Source: Phanerochaete sordida (lineage: Eukaryota > Basidiomycota > Agaricomycetes > Polyporales > Phanerochaetaceae). Taken from it: a stretch of DNA of 64,000 nucleotides. The notes below the pieces were generated by a model that had not been told where the DNA came from, made no database searches, and was given only the letters and a program-made list of their open reading frames with translations. Shown here piece after piece: positions 21,421-32,443 of the stretch (its first letter is position 1; each line of letters begins with the position of its first letter). The stretch covers positions 372,001-436,000 of the forward strand of contig BPQB01000008.1 of assembly GCA_019973155.2 (NCBI GenBank). The letters run 5' to 3'. Made by a program: the position numbers and the translations under genes.

Positions 21421-22909
21421 ATGACACGCAAGGTTATGATCGGGTTCGGTGTGGATGTCGACGCCGTGGCTGGCTGGTGCGTCCCTTGCACTGTTAGTGT
21501 TGACAAAACCAATTAACGGAACCTATAGGCTTGGGTCGTATGGCGGCGAGGATTCTCCCGCTGACATCTCCCGCGTAAGCGTGCCCTCTCGTATATGCAT
21601 TGTATGCGCGCTCTAACCAGTTTGTAGGGCATGTATGCTGGGGAAGTTGGGTCGATGCGCCTCCTGAAGCTGTTCAAGAAGTACAACATTACGACGACGT
21701 GGTTCATTCCTGGACACAGCTTGGAGACATTCCCTGAGCAGATGGCTGCGGTGCGCGATGCGGGTCACGAAATGTCAGTACGGTCATTGCATGCGCTTTC
21801 TCAAGTCCGCTAAGAAGTGTCGCCAGCGGTCTTCACGGGTACTCTCACGAGGTGTGTAGGTGATGTGCGACTGTAAACTCGCCTATATGCTCAGGGCCTC
21901 TCGCAGAATCCGACTGCACTCAGCGCAGAACAGCAGAAGGATATCCTGGAATACACCTTCGACCTGCTGACCAAGTTCAACCACGGAAAGCCTCCGAAGG
22001 GGAGTGTCGCGCCCTGGTGGGAAGTTACAAGCGAGGGCGTCGCGATGCTTCTGGACAAAGGCATCGAGTATGGTATGTCCAAGCCTACACCGCTCCCTGC
22101 GAGCTCTGACACCGTGCGCAGATCATTCTGGCATGGCTCATGAGTATGCACGCGTGACGCCTGTGCTAGTTTAATACTGCTGAGATCTCGTGCTAGCTCT
22201 CAAGCTTACTATCTGCGCGACGGAGATACTTGGCAGAAGATCGAGGCCAAGGCCAGCGCGAAGACCTGGATGCAACCTCTGAAACGCGGCGAAGAGACAG
22301 GGCTGGTCGAAATCCCCGCCAACTGGTACGCTGCGTTTCTGCCAGAGCTCATTATAGTGCTAACACTGGGCCTAGGTACCTCGACGACTTGCCGCCTATG
22401 ATGTGAGCCTGTGCGGCACTGTGAGCGGGATAGCCTTAACAGCTGCTGCAGGTTTATTAAAGCCAGCCCGAACTCCCACGGCTGGGTTAATACGCGCGAT
22501 GTCGAGGACCTTTGGAAGGATATGTTTACGTATCTCTATCGGTGCGCCCCTCAATATCTTTTCCAGATCAGTATTGACAGCAAACTAGCGAGGAAGAGAA
22601 CTTCATTTTCCCAATCACGATCCATCCAGACGTCAGCGGGTACGCATACCCTCCCTATTATTCGCCTTTGAACCACCGATTTAAATCTACTGTAGGAGGC
22701 CCCACGTTCTCCTTATGCTCGTATGTAACACCTTGTACGTGTCTTGCTTCTGTGGCGCTGACGCGAATTAGGAGCGCTTTATCGAATGGATCAACACTCA
22801 TGAGCACGTCCAATGGGTGCCTATGATCGAAATGTCGAACGAGTTCCGCGCAAGATGTCAGCCAGCCGCAGGAGCGCGGATGCCGGCCGGATTCCAACCA
22901 ACGGCCTAG
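21421..22909 (+). CDS. polysaccharide deacetylase (NodB fold), PgdA/PuuE-like
   Basis: Carbohydrate-esterase-4/NodB-fold hydrolase. From ATG 21421 the N-terminus reads [19 protein letters not shown]. Two introns then join [15 protein letters not shown] and [20 protein letters not shown]. Diagnostic segments are [19 protein letters not shown], an [15 protein letters not shown] motif region split by introns at about 21770-21870, and [20 protein letters not shown]. The C-terminal part has [20 protein letters not shown] then [20 protein letters not shown], ending at TAG 22909. The DVDA start, SVAPWW, and absence of a signal peptide match the PgdA/PuuE (allantoinase-like) branch. They do not match secreted chitin deacetylases. 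It may act on a small intracellular amide; substrate not known. At least eight exons. Confidence 0.82.
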
Positions 22910-23062
22910 TGCTCTCATCGAAGATGGAAAAACAAATGTAAAGTACTGGGAGAATCTTATCACAATTCAGACTGGAGCCGGTGGATAGCCTCTGTCAGCC
23001 TGAATCCGTTGGCAGGTACCACCTCATGCATGACAGTCGTCGGGGCTGACGGCGGGCATTTA

Positions 23063-23077
23063 CCCCCCCCCCCCCCC
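23063..23077. repeat. poly-C tract of 15
   Basis: Homopolymer run of C about 70 bp upstream of the PL14-type gene. Length may be a sequencing approximation. Confidence 0.7.
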
Positions 23078-23145
23078 GGCTCGCTCATGCTGACAATTTG
23101 TGTTCTTCACAGTCCGCTTCGCACTGCTCTCGTCGCTGTCAGACT

Positions 23146-25396
23146 ATGGCCTTGAAGGCCTTGTTTCCCTCGTTATGCTTTCTCTGCTTATTTCAGTCCT
23201 CGTTCTCGCTTCCGCTCGACGCTGTGCCTTCTGATGGTCTGGACACCGCTACAGAAGTTGTTATCGTCACCGCAATAGTGACCTCGAACGTGGAGGTGCT
23301 GGAGACCTCCACTGTGCTGCTCGTACCCGCGTCGACTGCCCAGGCTACTCCTACACCGCCGCCAGTACCACCACCACTCCCTCCCTCATCCCTGCCAGCA
23401 GTACCACCGCCACCGGCGCCGCCTCCTCCTCCACCCGTGCCGACAAGTCAAGATGGCTTGCAAGCACCAATCATATCTTCCCCACCAGCTCCTACACCTC
23501 CCGTTCCTTCACCTTCACCCCTACCACCTTCGCCACCTCCACCTCCACCACCACCTCCGTCCCCGGCACCGTCAACAGTCATCGACTACATCACCATCAC
23601 CGATACGATCACGCCTCCACCAGTCACTATCACTATCGAAAATCCCATCGCGACTGCAACAGCAATCGTAACCGCATCTCCACCAACGGATCCCGCAGCG
23701 ACCTCGTCGCCTGCCGCCAACCAAACCGCGTGGTCCGTTCCACCACAGATCACGGACCTGTCCAGCTTCCAGGTCTCGCACTTTGCGTACGGCGAGGACA
23801 ACATGCAGATCGTGCAAGGCATCCCAGCCCAAGCGAGCGCGACGAGCGCAGCGACGCTTGCCGTCGCGTCCGCGGCACCAGACACCCCACCAGCCCCAGC
23901 ACCGATGTGGGACAACTCTTCGTCGGTCCTCCAGCTGTTCTACCCGGCGGGATCGGTCAACCCGACTACGGAGCCCAAGGGTGGCGCGGACTTCTACGCG
24001 GCGCCGATCGACATCAGCAGCGCGAGCAACGTCAGTCTCGAGTACAGCGTGTTCTTCCCTGAGGACTTCGACTGGGTCCTCGCGGGAAAGTTGCCTGGCA
24101 TCTATGGAGGGCACAAGACGTGCTCCGGCGGCGATGATGCGCTGTCGTGCTTCAGTACGCGGCTGATGTGGCGTGAAGGCGGCGCAGGCGAACTCTACCT
24201 CGTACGTTTCACCATTTTTCTACAGTGGCAAGACGACTTACACGCACAGCAGTACGCGCCAAAGGACAGGCAGACCGAGGCGCTCTGCTCTACGCCGCCG
24301 ATGTCGGTGTGCGACCAGACATACGGCCTGTCCATTGGCAGGGGCTCGTTTAACTTCACGCCAGGCGCCTGGACGCATGTGCGACAGACCGTCTGGCTCA
24401 ACGCGCCCGGGCAGCAAGACGGCGGCTTCGTGCTAGAAGTCGACGGCCAGCCGGTCATCAACAGCGCGAACGTCTTCTATCGGGACGTCGCCTCGCCGCC
24501 GGACGACGGATCGGGAGACGGTGGCGATCCGGATTATGATGAGCCCAGCAGCGGTGGCTCGGATGACGATAGCGGGGACAGCGGCGACGGCGACGATAGC
24601 TCAGATGACGGCGACAGCGACGACTCCGGTGGGGACGATAGCGGAGACGATTCCAATGGGGACGACGATGGGGACGACGACGGGTCTGGAGGCGACGCAG
24701 ATCCCTCTCCCAGTGCTTCGCCGGCCGATTCGTCCCCTCCACCTGACCCATCCCCTCCACCTGCGCCGGGGCCTGCACCCGCTCCTCAGCCTGCGCCTGC
24801 GCCTCCTGCACCTCAGGCGCCGCAAAGTCCCGGCTTGGGCAGTGTCCTTGGCCCGCTCGCCCCACTGCTGAACGGGCTTGGTTCCACGCTCCCGTTGAAG
24901 AGGCAGGACGCTGGATCTGCTGCACCGGATGGTTTCCCTGCGCCGCCCCCTCCGCCTCCGCCCTCAGCAGCTCCGCCACCAGCGGACGCTCCCCCAGCAG
25001 ACCCCTCGCCAGCAGACTCGCCTCCAGCGAGTTCCCCTGTGGCGGGACCGCCTGCGGATGCACCCAGCACGCAGACCAACACCCTGACTGTGACGGCAAC
25101 GCCAGCGACATCGACGCAGACGGTCGTGGTCCAGACGACAACGACGACGACCGCATACGCCGTCCAGGCGACGTCTACGGCGGGCACAATACAGGTGCTG
25201 AGTCAAGACCCGGTGCCTATCGGTTTCTCTGGGCTATTCTTCAGGTACGCTCAGGACGTTAGAGCTCGGAGTCCTTGTTAATGACACTCGTCTGGTGGTT
25301 CCTAGCTCGTTCTTCGGTGGACACGAGGATTCATACAAGACCCCGCGAGACCAGTACACCTGGTTCAAGGACTTTGCTATGACGATCAACGCGTAA
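23146..25396 (+). CDS. PL14-type secreted protein with large Pro/Asp-rich insert (PL14 copy 1)
   Basis: Secreted protein of the fungal polysaccharide-lyase-14/glucuronan-lyase-like family. ATG 23146 gives a signal peptide (MALKALFPSLCFLCLFQSSF). An ATG at 23098 is in frame but would bury it. A Thr/Pro-rich linker (polyproline blocks 23350-23575) leads to the conserved domain: VSLEYSVFFPEDFDWVLAGK, GIYGGHKTCSGGDDALSCF, TRLMWREGGAGELY, MSVCDQTYGLSIGRGSFNF and GQPVINSANVFYRD. A short intron (about 24200-24254) is read through by the open frame. After VFYRD comes about 240 residues absent from the other copies: Asp/Ser/Gly-rich, then Pro-rich, a dibasic LPLKRQD, then Thr-rich. The domain then resumes with IGFSGLFF-SSFFGGHEDS across the last intron, ending WFKDFAMTINA. 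Enzyme activity is unproven. Confidence 0.83.
24493..25210 (+). other. low-complexity insert within the PL14 domain
   Basis: Coding segment without counterpart in the two paralogues at 54143-55360 and 55933-56987. In those, the strand ending VLRD/VIRN is followed at once by GRIRG and QTFFGG. The segment is open throughout: acidic Asp-Gly-Ser repeats (24497-24715), proline-rich (24720-25065), Thr-rich (25066-25190). It includes a KR dibasic pair at about 24898-24903 that could be a Kex2 site. Confidence 0.75.
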
Positions 25397-26052
25397 TGCT
25401 AGCCTCTTTGCAGTACCGTAGGTTCGCCATCTGCGAACACTGAGTATGCGATTTCCGAATCGACGTACGAAACAAATTGCGAGGACACGCGTGTGACACG
25501 ACCCGATGAGCGCGACAGGTTCCATAAAGTGGCATTCTATGTTATCGTACATAGTATGGTGTTACAGGTATAGTAAGATGGGTATGCATGTAGTCCGACG
25601 GTGATGAAGCCCCAAAGTGCGATATTAATCCGAGATCCAGAGGCAGAAACGAAAGCCTAGAGGAAACCGCAGATTAGCATGCAGCTCGGAGATAAGCAAG
25701 CAAGATAGATATCAGAAGGAACAATTGGCAATATTTTGGTTTTCTCCATGTAGTATCAGAACAGGTCTGAAATGGTTCTCATCCTTTATGTATGAAAGGA
25801 ATTTCTACTCACTGTGCAGGACGACGAGGATGGGGTGTGATGACAGCGGGAGGGGTTACCTGAGGGAGACGGTGTCAGCAAGCATGTCATGAGGTACGCA
25901 TGAGATAAGTCAGAGAATAAAAAGGCAATATCAAGATGTCCGCATACCCAAAGGGTCGGTACAGGTCTGAATGAAATCATCACACGATCGCGGTACTACG
26001 AAAGCAGCAAAGCATCGTTCACAAGGAGCAAAGACTCACCGTGGCGATCACT
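25397..26052. other. intergenic, no gene seen
   Basis: About 650 bp between the convergent PL14 copy 1 and calcipressin genes. AT-richer than the flanks; presumably 3' UTRs and terminators. Confidence 0.5.
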
Positions 26053-26847
26053 CTAATGAACCGGAAGTGGCGGTAGGGAGGTGGGTGGGGGGAGCGCGGC
26101 AGGGGTAGGTTTGTACTGACGACGAGTCTGGCCATAGACCCACTCAGACTCGTCATCCTCGGAGGACGACTCAGACGATGGATCGTCGCCGCCGTCGCAG
26201 TCCTCGACAAAGATAGTGATCCCCTCGTCGTTCTCAGTTTCGATCACGACGGGACCCTCGCGCTCGACCTGCAGGCGTTTCAGAGCTGAGATGAGGTCAT
26301 CTGCGAGCGGTGCGTTGTTCGGTGGGTCCTCGCGGATCTGCTCCCAGCCCACCGGGGGCGAGCCCGGTGGGGAGATCAAGAAGTTCTTCTCGAGCTGTGG
26401 GGGACGGAGAAGATTACGACTGTCGAGTTGTTCAAGGGGCGTGGGGTCAGCGCGGTAGACACGGATCGTCACGCCAGGGCTGGAGCATACGTCAGACGAC
26501 ACGTCGAGAGAAAGAGCGGTAGATACTCACAGCAGTCCGCCAGTGTCGATGAAGAGACCATCAGAGCCCTCCTTGGCGAGTTCGACGGCCTCTTCATCGT
26601 AGTAGACGACGAGAATTCGTCCGAAGGCCGTCAACGGTGCCCACGTATGAATCTCGCCGAAACCGTCAAAGTACTGTCGCAAAGCGTCCAGGACGACGGG
26701 CTCAAAGAAGGCGCGCGGGATCTGCGTGACGGCCAGCGTGTTTGTGCGCGACGAGTCAGCTGTCGGCAACGACGAAGAGCTCCGCGCCGGCGACGCGGGA
26801 GTCAACGACGAGAGGGAGGAGTTTCGCGAGTGTGAGCGGATGGTCAT
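26053..26847 (-). CDS. RCN1: calcipressin (RCAN family calcineurin regulator)
   Basis: Binds and modulates the phosphatase calcineurin. ATG 26847 starts a Ser-rich segment, then the RRM-like domain (NTLAVTQIPRAFFEP, DALRQYFDGFGEIHTWAPL, GRILVVYYDEEAVELAKEG). One short intron (about 26500-26530) joins PGVTIRVYRADPTPLEQLD. The family signature FLISPPGSPPVGWEQIREDP is complete, including the SP-repeat serines phosphorylated in homologues. The C-terminal part is acidic (DCDGGDDPSSESSSEDDESE) and has a calcineurin-type basic/hydrophobic end (VYGQTRRQYKPTPAALPPP). Length near 240 residues, normal for fungal members. Confidence 0.93.
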
Positions 26848-27267
26848 GTCGACGTGGTAGGGAACGAAGGGAAGAAACTCGGCGAGAGAATAATTTTAAA
26901 GCTGAACAGACGCCCATCCACGTGGGCATGACGCATGTAAGCGCCCTATAGGCCAGTGCGCGCAGGATCAGCGTTGGCTGTGAATGGCACAGTCACAGCG
27001 GAAGGTTTCATTCTGCCGTTTACACAGGCTGCGGATGGCGGCTGCGGAGCACGCTCTGCTGTCAAGAAGAGCGGTGATATACATGGCTGAATGACGATAC
27101 AAGCATGGCTACAGATCAAAGACTCAGGTCCAACGGCGCTTTATGCTGCAGAACAGAGCATTCAGCAGTGCTTTCATAGCGTCCAAGGGAACGTTCGCTC
27201 TTACCAATGAACAGCCACAGCAGAGTGACCGACTTGCGAACCCAGCTCGGGCTTGCTGACGCGGTAT
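26848..27267. other. intergenic, promoter side of calcipressin
   Basis: 420 bp. No gene or RNA recognised; contains the calcipressin upstream region and the 3' end of the CCDC124 gene. Confidence 0.45.
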
Positions 27268-28306
27268 TCAAGACCGATCGCGGAGGCGGCTCTCGACTGC
27301 CTCCTGCTTCTTCTTGAGAGCTTCTACCTTCTCGTCCTTCGACGCGTCGTACGAGATTGTGGTCTGGTTGAATCTAAGACCAACAAGTCAACGCATACTC
27401 TCACACAAACCTACCTCGGAGTACTTACGGATTTTCCGGGGACTTTTGGAATTGCTTGTATAGTACTTCCTGCGATTATATTTGAGTCACTTCCTCAACG
27501 AGGGGTATGAGGGATCTGTACTTGGTATTGTTGAAGGCGCAGCCCCGGTCGCTTAACGAGCATAGGCGTGAGTATAAGCGTTGGTCCGAAGACAGAGCAT
27601 GCTGCGTACCTCGATCTTGAGATTTGGAAGCTCACGCTCCTTGTACGCTTCAAAGGCCGCCTTGAAACGTCTCTGCAGACGCAAGCAGCTATGAGCGAAA
27701 TCCACGGTGAATGCATACAAGGGAGTTGTACCTCCGGGTGCTGCTCAATGTTGGCAGCACGCTGACCGACGCTCGCCTTGTCCATCTTGGCTGTGACAGT
27801 CTCTAGAAGGTCGATGGCGTTGTCGATACCAGTGGCAGAGAAGCTCTCAGGCTCCTCCTTGGGGCCATCTGCGGTATCCGTAACGCTCGATCCAAGACCT
27901 CCGCCGGCTGCGATGGCACCAGGACCTGCGGGCTTTGGTGTAGCCTTTGGTGCAGCTTTAGCAGCAGCCTTCTTCGCACCCGCCTTTGGTGGTGCAGCCT
28001 TCTTCGCTGGTGCAGAGCTCTCCTCCTCGGCGAGGAGCCGCGCGTTCTCTGCCTTCCGCGCGAGCTCAGCCTTGCGCTTCTCCTCCTTGTCCTCGTTCTT
28101 CTTGCCCGCCTTCGCGCCGTCTGTCCACTTATCGGCCTCACGGCGCTCCTACATGCAGAATGATAGACTGAGCACAGGCTACGTTGCCATCCGGTGCATG
28201 CTCGACGCACCTTGTCGGCCGCCGCAGCCTCCTGCTTCTTGGCCTCATTCTCCGCCTTCTTCGCGCGGCCGGACTCCTTCTTTGCGTTTCCACCCTTAGG
28301 TGCCAT
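27268..28306 (-). CDS. LSO2: CCDC124/Lso2-type ribosome-associated coiled-coil protein
   Basis: Homologue of human CCDC124 and yeast Lso2, which bind idle 80S ribosomes near the P site and help them restart translation. ATG 28306 opens with the conserved MAPKGGNAKKESGRAKKAEN and a Lys/Glu/Ala coiled coil. It is spliced (28150-28210) to ERREADKWTDGAKAGKKNED. A long Ala/Lys/Pro linker (APAKKAAPPKAGAKKAAAK) follows. The C-terminal domain has SATGIDNAIDLLETVTAKMD, KASVGQRAANIEQHPE-RRFK, AAFEAYKERELPNLKIE and FNQTTISYDASKDEKVEALK. The last segment is KKQEAVESRLRDRS, stop at 27268. Four or five exons. Longer than Lso2 and similar in plan to CCDC124. Confidence 0.92.
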
Positions 28307-28883
28307 TGCTACAACGAGAAGTGCCGGGTTTGAGGTGTATGAGGGTCTTGCGACGAGAGCAGGAAGGAAAGGAGATGGTACGGATGAGGGTCGGTGCCGA
28401 GCCTCATTTGAGTCGCGCTCTCCGGGTACTCCAATCTAATCTAATCTTTTCACCCGCATCTCATCTGTGCCATCTAATCTAATCTAGTACCGAGCACGAC
28501 GATCAGCCTCGACATCGACGCGACTCTGTCTCTAACAGCCACAGGTCGCATTCTACCCCGCCAGAGAATACTTAGTATCCTCACAGGCACAGGGATGCAC
28601 TGCGCGCTGGCGTACAGCTTTATCAGGATTAGAATCTCCCAGGCGCTCCGTGATTCATGCGTGTACAACGAGGCAAGTGCTGATGGATGTGCGGACCCCT
28701 CGACAGCCTTATACTCCGTGCTTCCATCCTGCCTCGGGCTCTGAGATCCTCACAGTTGGCGTACTTTGCGGACATTGCCCATATCGATTGCACATACTAT
28801 ATCTACTGCCGCTACAGCCGTTGTAACCTACCCCGGGCTTTCCACGACTCCTGCATCGTACTCCCACCAGATCCGTTGCAGAA
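28307..28883. other. intergenic with TCTAA repeats
   Basis: 577 bp between divergent CCDC124 and DUF6699 genes. Two clusters of short tandem TCTAA units lie at about 28433-28447 and 28471-28486, inside the presumed CCDC124 promoter. No gene seen. Confidence 0.45.
28433..28486. repeat. TCTAA short tandem repeat clusters
   Basis: AATCTAATCTAATC and ATCTAATCTAATCTAG, separated by about 25 bp. Confidence 0.55.
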
Positions 28884-29712
28884 ATGGCTGATACTATCGG
28901 CAAGTGGTCGCCAGGATCGTCCTGTGAGTCATAGCACTGGTGACCTTCGAGCATCTTGCTGATCATGGCGAGCCAGATGGTCCCGTCTTGTCTCAGACGG
29001 AGCTGTACCTCTTGAACCCGGAGCTCGAGATCAACCCTATCCTTACGAACAGCAATCCGGGCTTTCAGCTACTGTTCAACCTGAACACAGGTGCGTCTGC
29101 ATGCAGCACCTTCGTAATATGTGGTCCTGGCAGACTGAACGCCTGCGCCACAAGGTCAAACGAGCGGTTTCAACGCAGATGCACGCGACCGCGATCTGCC
29201 CTTCGCTCAGAAGGACGAGCCCGCGACGATGCCTCGCGTCTCCGAGGTTATTATTATCACCGAGTACACGCCGTGGTGCACAATCATCAAGAATCCGGCA
29301 GGAGTCACCATGAACGATATCTGCCAGGGCATATGGAAAGAGTGCGTCATGCAATAGATGCCATGAGACCTGTAAATCTTACAGAGATGCAGCTACACGG
29401 AGAATATGGTCAACGACAAGGAGTTCGAGACACTGTCTCCGCGAGTGCAAGACCAAGTGCGCCGGCACGCCGCCGCAAGCGCAAACAACGGCATGTACGC
29501 GTACTTCTCCCCCGCCCAGCTACCAACCCGGTTCAGGCGTGTCGGTGAGTGCTCAGGACGATAATGTGCCGTAGCCAACTCATCTCACTGCTGGGACAGA
29601 TTGGCTGAGGGACAAGGTGTTCTTTGAGAAGATCGTCAAGCGGGACTCGTACGCGAAGGCTCGTCTGGGGTTCTCTGCGCCCAATATCTTCATCATGATG
29701 CTTAACTCGTGA
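28884..29712 (+). CDS. DUF6699-domain protein (copy 1)
   Basis: Basidiomycete protein of unknown function. ATG 28884 gives MADTIGKWSPGSS. A phase-1 intron joins it to YGPVLSQTELYLLNPELEIN and PILTNSNPGFQLLFNLNT. The next intron (about 29092-29179) must end at AACGCAG to stay open, giving DARDRDLPFAQKDEPATMPR. The domain core is VSEVIIITEYTPWCTIIKNP then AGVTMNDICQGIWKEY. A later exon reads RVQDQVRRHAAASANNGMYA, then RVDWLRDKVFFEKIVKRDSY, ending IFIMMLNS at 29712. The pattern PATxPRV ... PW ... IxNPxGVTxxDI ... RVDWL identifies the family. About 210 residues. Lies 790 bp upstream of a second DUF6699 gene on the same strand. Confidence 0.82.
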
Positions 29713-30499
29713 TTATCTGTGCTATTGTTCCTGCTGTACAACCATACCTTACGCCATAAAGTGCTCATGCCCTGTACCATTGTATTTTGCCACGATACCG
29801 TTAGCGCCACATGGCGCTTGCATCTGAACACCATCTGAACACCATCTTCACTGCGTCCGTCTCCAGAGCTGCTCTGTGGAACTAATCGTTGTTCATCATA
29901 CACATCGTATCGTTGGTCTTGGTCGTTGCGGAGTAACCTTGAGGGCAACTCTGGGCAACTCGCAGGGACAGTTACGTTACTAATACCAGATAGCGGATCA
30001 AGCCTGGGAGCTGCCTCGAGGCGTTGGACAGCAGAAGCCTGATTATTCACAAAACCTGCACTTTGCCTCGAATCATCATCTACTTCTCACAAAAGTGCCT
30101 TCACCCAACTAACGAAGGTCTCCTCACTGTCCTAGAGGCTCTCTGCATTGGTATGTTCTGCTTACACGCACACTTTGCGATGTCTATGCTGATATCCACC
30201 TAGCTGCGGTTGATTGACTCGTGTAGAGGCAGTGAATCTTGTAGAAGTGGATATTCGCACTAGGAGCCCGGCACAGCCCTCAAATAGCTCGCGGAAACAC
30301 ACCCCTGGCCATTGGGACCCGCGAGAACTGAGTCGAGTCACTTTGCGGATACGCCAGCACTAGCTGCTTTATTTGGTGCGCTGCCCACTCCTGCTATGCA
30401 ACGCTGGGCAGATCTCATGCATGGCGGTACGCAGAGTCACAGCCAAGCACGCTATTCACGACCTAAGCGCGAAGGTCAAGAGACCGAACAGGATCAGTC
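29713..30499. other. intergenic, no gene seen
   Basis: About 790 bp between two DUF6699 genes on the same strand. A short direct repeat (ATCTGAACACC twice, near 29822-29843) is the only structure noticed. Confidence 0.45.
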
Positions 30500-32165
30500 A
30501 TGCATTTCACGCCCGTTATCCCAGAGCCACCGACTCCCGAGGGCCGGTCGCCCGTCCAGCCACCTGTAGTCCCTACTTTCTCCCCCAACTCCGTCCCAAA
30601 AACGCCTGACTGGATGCGCTCTCAGCAAGCAGCGGGCCCCAACTACGCTGCAGCATACCCAACGTCGACACCGTTCGTCAACGCCCAGCAGATGCCCTTC
30701 CTCAACGTACCAGGCGCGATGCCGGGCATGCCCCCTGGCTCGTACTTCATGCCCTCCGTCGCGCTACCCGGTGGCGGAATGCCGCCAGGCATGGGCGGAG
30801 GCATGGGCGGAGGTATGCCGCCAGGCATGGGAGGCATGCCCCCGGGGATGTCGCCCTCAATGCCGAACATCCGCCCAGACGGCTTCAGCACGGACTGGTC
30901 GGGCTACCCCGTGTTCGCGAACGCGTCGCCGCACACTGCAGCGGGCTCTGCGCATGGCACACCCTGGGCGACCCCGGGCGCGATGCCCGGCGCGACACCT
31001 GCGATGCACCCCATGCAGGGCTTCGGCGCGCCGCCCCAAATGGCCTTCCAACAGTTCGCCACCGCCGGGTGGGGTGCCCCGCCAGCAGCTTATGCGACGC
31101 CCTTTGCGCCCGCCGGGGCGTTCCCTGGCGCAGGCTGGCCCCCGGGTGCGACGCCGTTCCAGGCGGCTGGGGTCCATCCTGGGTTCGCGCAAGCGGCACC
31201 TGCCGGAGCAGGGGTACCCGCGGCAGCTACGGGTGGGCCTCAAGCGACCCATCGACCGTCACGCGGGTCGGCAGATGGGCTCGACAAATTCGACAAGTGG
31301 TCCGAGGAACCCTGCTGTACGTCTTTCAATCAGTATGAGTTGCCCCAGCTGCTCACAACTTCCTATAGATGGGCCTGTGCTGGATGCATTCCTAGTAAAA
31401 GTCGTCAAGGCCACCCTCGAGCTCAACCCGCTGCTCGCGCCGCCACCAGAGGACCCCGACGAGCGGTCATACTTGAAGTGGAACATGCTCTTCCCGACGG
31501 GTCAGTGTCAGCGGTCGAGCGATCCAGGACACCGCTCGTGGGCGGAGGGGCGGCACCAGCCCGCGACGTGGCCGCGCGTGAAGTCGCTCCGCATCCTGTG
31601 CCGCTGTGTACCGTGGGAGCTGCAAGTGAAGGCGTCGGACGAAGAGGCGGGCGTAACGTGCGGCGACGTGATCGAGAGCATCCACGAGTACATGTACGGG
31701 CGCGTGAGCTCGCAGCAGCTCGAGAACGCGCCTGCGGCACACCGCCGGCTCGTCGGGCAGGCGTACTGGCACAACCGCTCGACCGCGCACGGCGTCCCCG
31801 GCGGGCGCATGTTCAACACGCTTCTCCGCTGCGACTGGCTCGGGCTCCAGACGATGTTTGGCGGCATCGTCGACGCGAGCGATGAGCTCCTCCAGGAGCT
31901 CGCATGCGGCGCTGCCCTTCCCGCGGTATTCGAGCTCAAGTGCCTGCAGCGCTATCCCATGACTGAGGCGGAGATCCGGGAGCACCGCGCACGCGAGGAG
32001 CAAGCCCGCGAGGATGAAGAGCGTGCTGCACGTAGGGCACGGTCGAGAGGAACGTCAAGGACGACATCGAGGGTGCCTTCCCGAGCACCGTCCCGCAACT
32101 CCCGCACTTCATCTAGTCGATCTGAACAGGTCACTTCGACATCAGACTCGGACGAAGACAGCTGA
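30500..32165 (+). CDS. DUF6699-domain protein with Met/Gly/Pro repeats and SR-like tail (copy 2)
   Basis: Larger relative of the upstream gene, function unknown. ATG 30500 opens a long disordered region (MHFTPVIPEPPTPEGRSPVQ) with repeats of the type MPPGMGG (30775-30855) and Ala/Pro/Phe-rich low complexity to about 31250. A phase-1 intron at 31321-31371 splits codon Y in EEPC-YGPVLDAFLVKVV, the same position and phase as in copy 1. The domain follows: TLELNPLLAPPPEDPDERSY, LKWNMLFPTGQCQRSSDPGH, RSWAEGRHQPATWPRVKSLR, ILCRCVPWELQVKASDEEAG and RMFNTLLRCDWLGLQTMFGG. The C-terminus is helical (EAEIREHRAREEQAREDEER), then Arg/Ser-rich (RAPSRNSRTSSSRSEQ), ending DSDEDS at 32165. Confidence 0.83.
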
Positions 32166-32443
32166 ACAGCGTGCATTGACTGACCTTTCGAGTTGATGTT
32201 TTCAGGTTATACCAAATTACGGACATTCCCCTTCCCCCTTGCATGATTTATCTGCTATGTAGTCAGTTGTACCATCGCTATCTTCACCCCATCGTTCTTG
32301 TTGTAGGAATTTACCCTGTTGTGTATAACTTGTAGCCTTGTACCACAATTCCACGTTTTGCAAACAGAGAAACCACTGTACCACGCCTCGTAATTAGGCT
32401 TTGTCCGTATAAATTATCCCCGTTCCCAGACATACCGAGCCAT

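Noticed and set aside
15237..22909. Secondary-metabolite or nutrient-use cluster (ADH + permease + deacetylase)
   Set aside because: The genes are separated by 1.2-1.5 kb gene-free gaps, have no shared pathway and no core synthase or regulator.
24200..24254. Continuous reading VRFTIFLQWQDDLHAQ as part of PL14 copy 1
   Set aside because: It has GTACGT and CACAG(CAG) ends and no counterpart in the paralogues, where ELYTYLP is continuous; it is a short intron that happens to be open.
29101..29313. Frame MQHLRNMWSWQTERLRHK as DUF6699 copy 1 exon
   Set aside because: It does not keep the family motif. An intron ending AACGCAG gives DARDRDLPFAQKDEPATMPR in frame.
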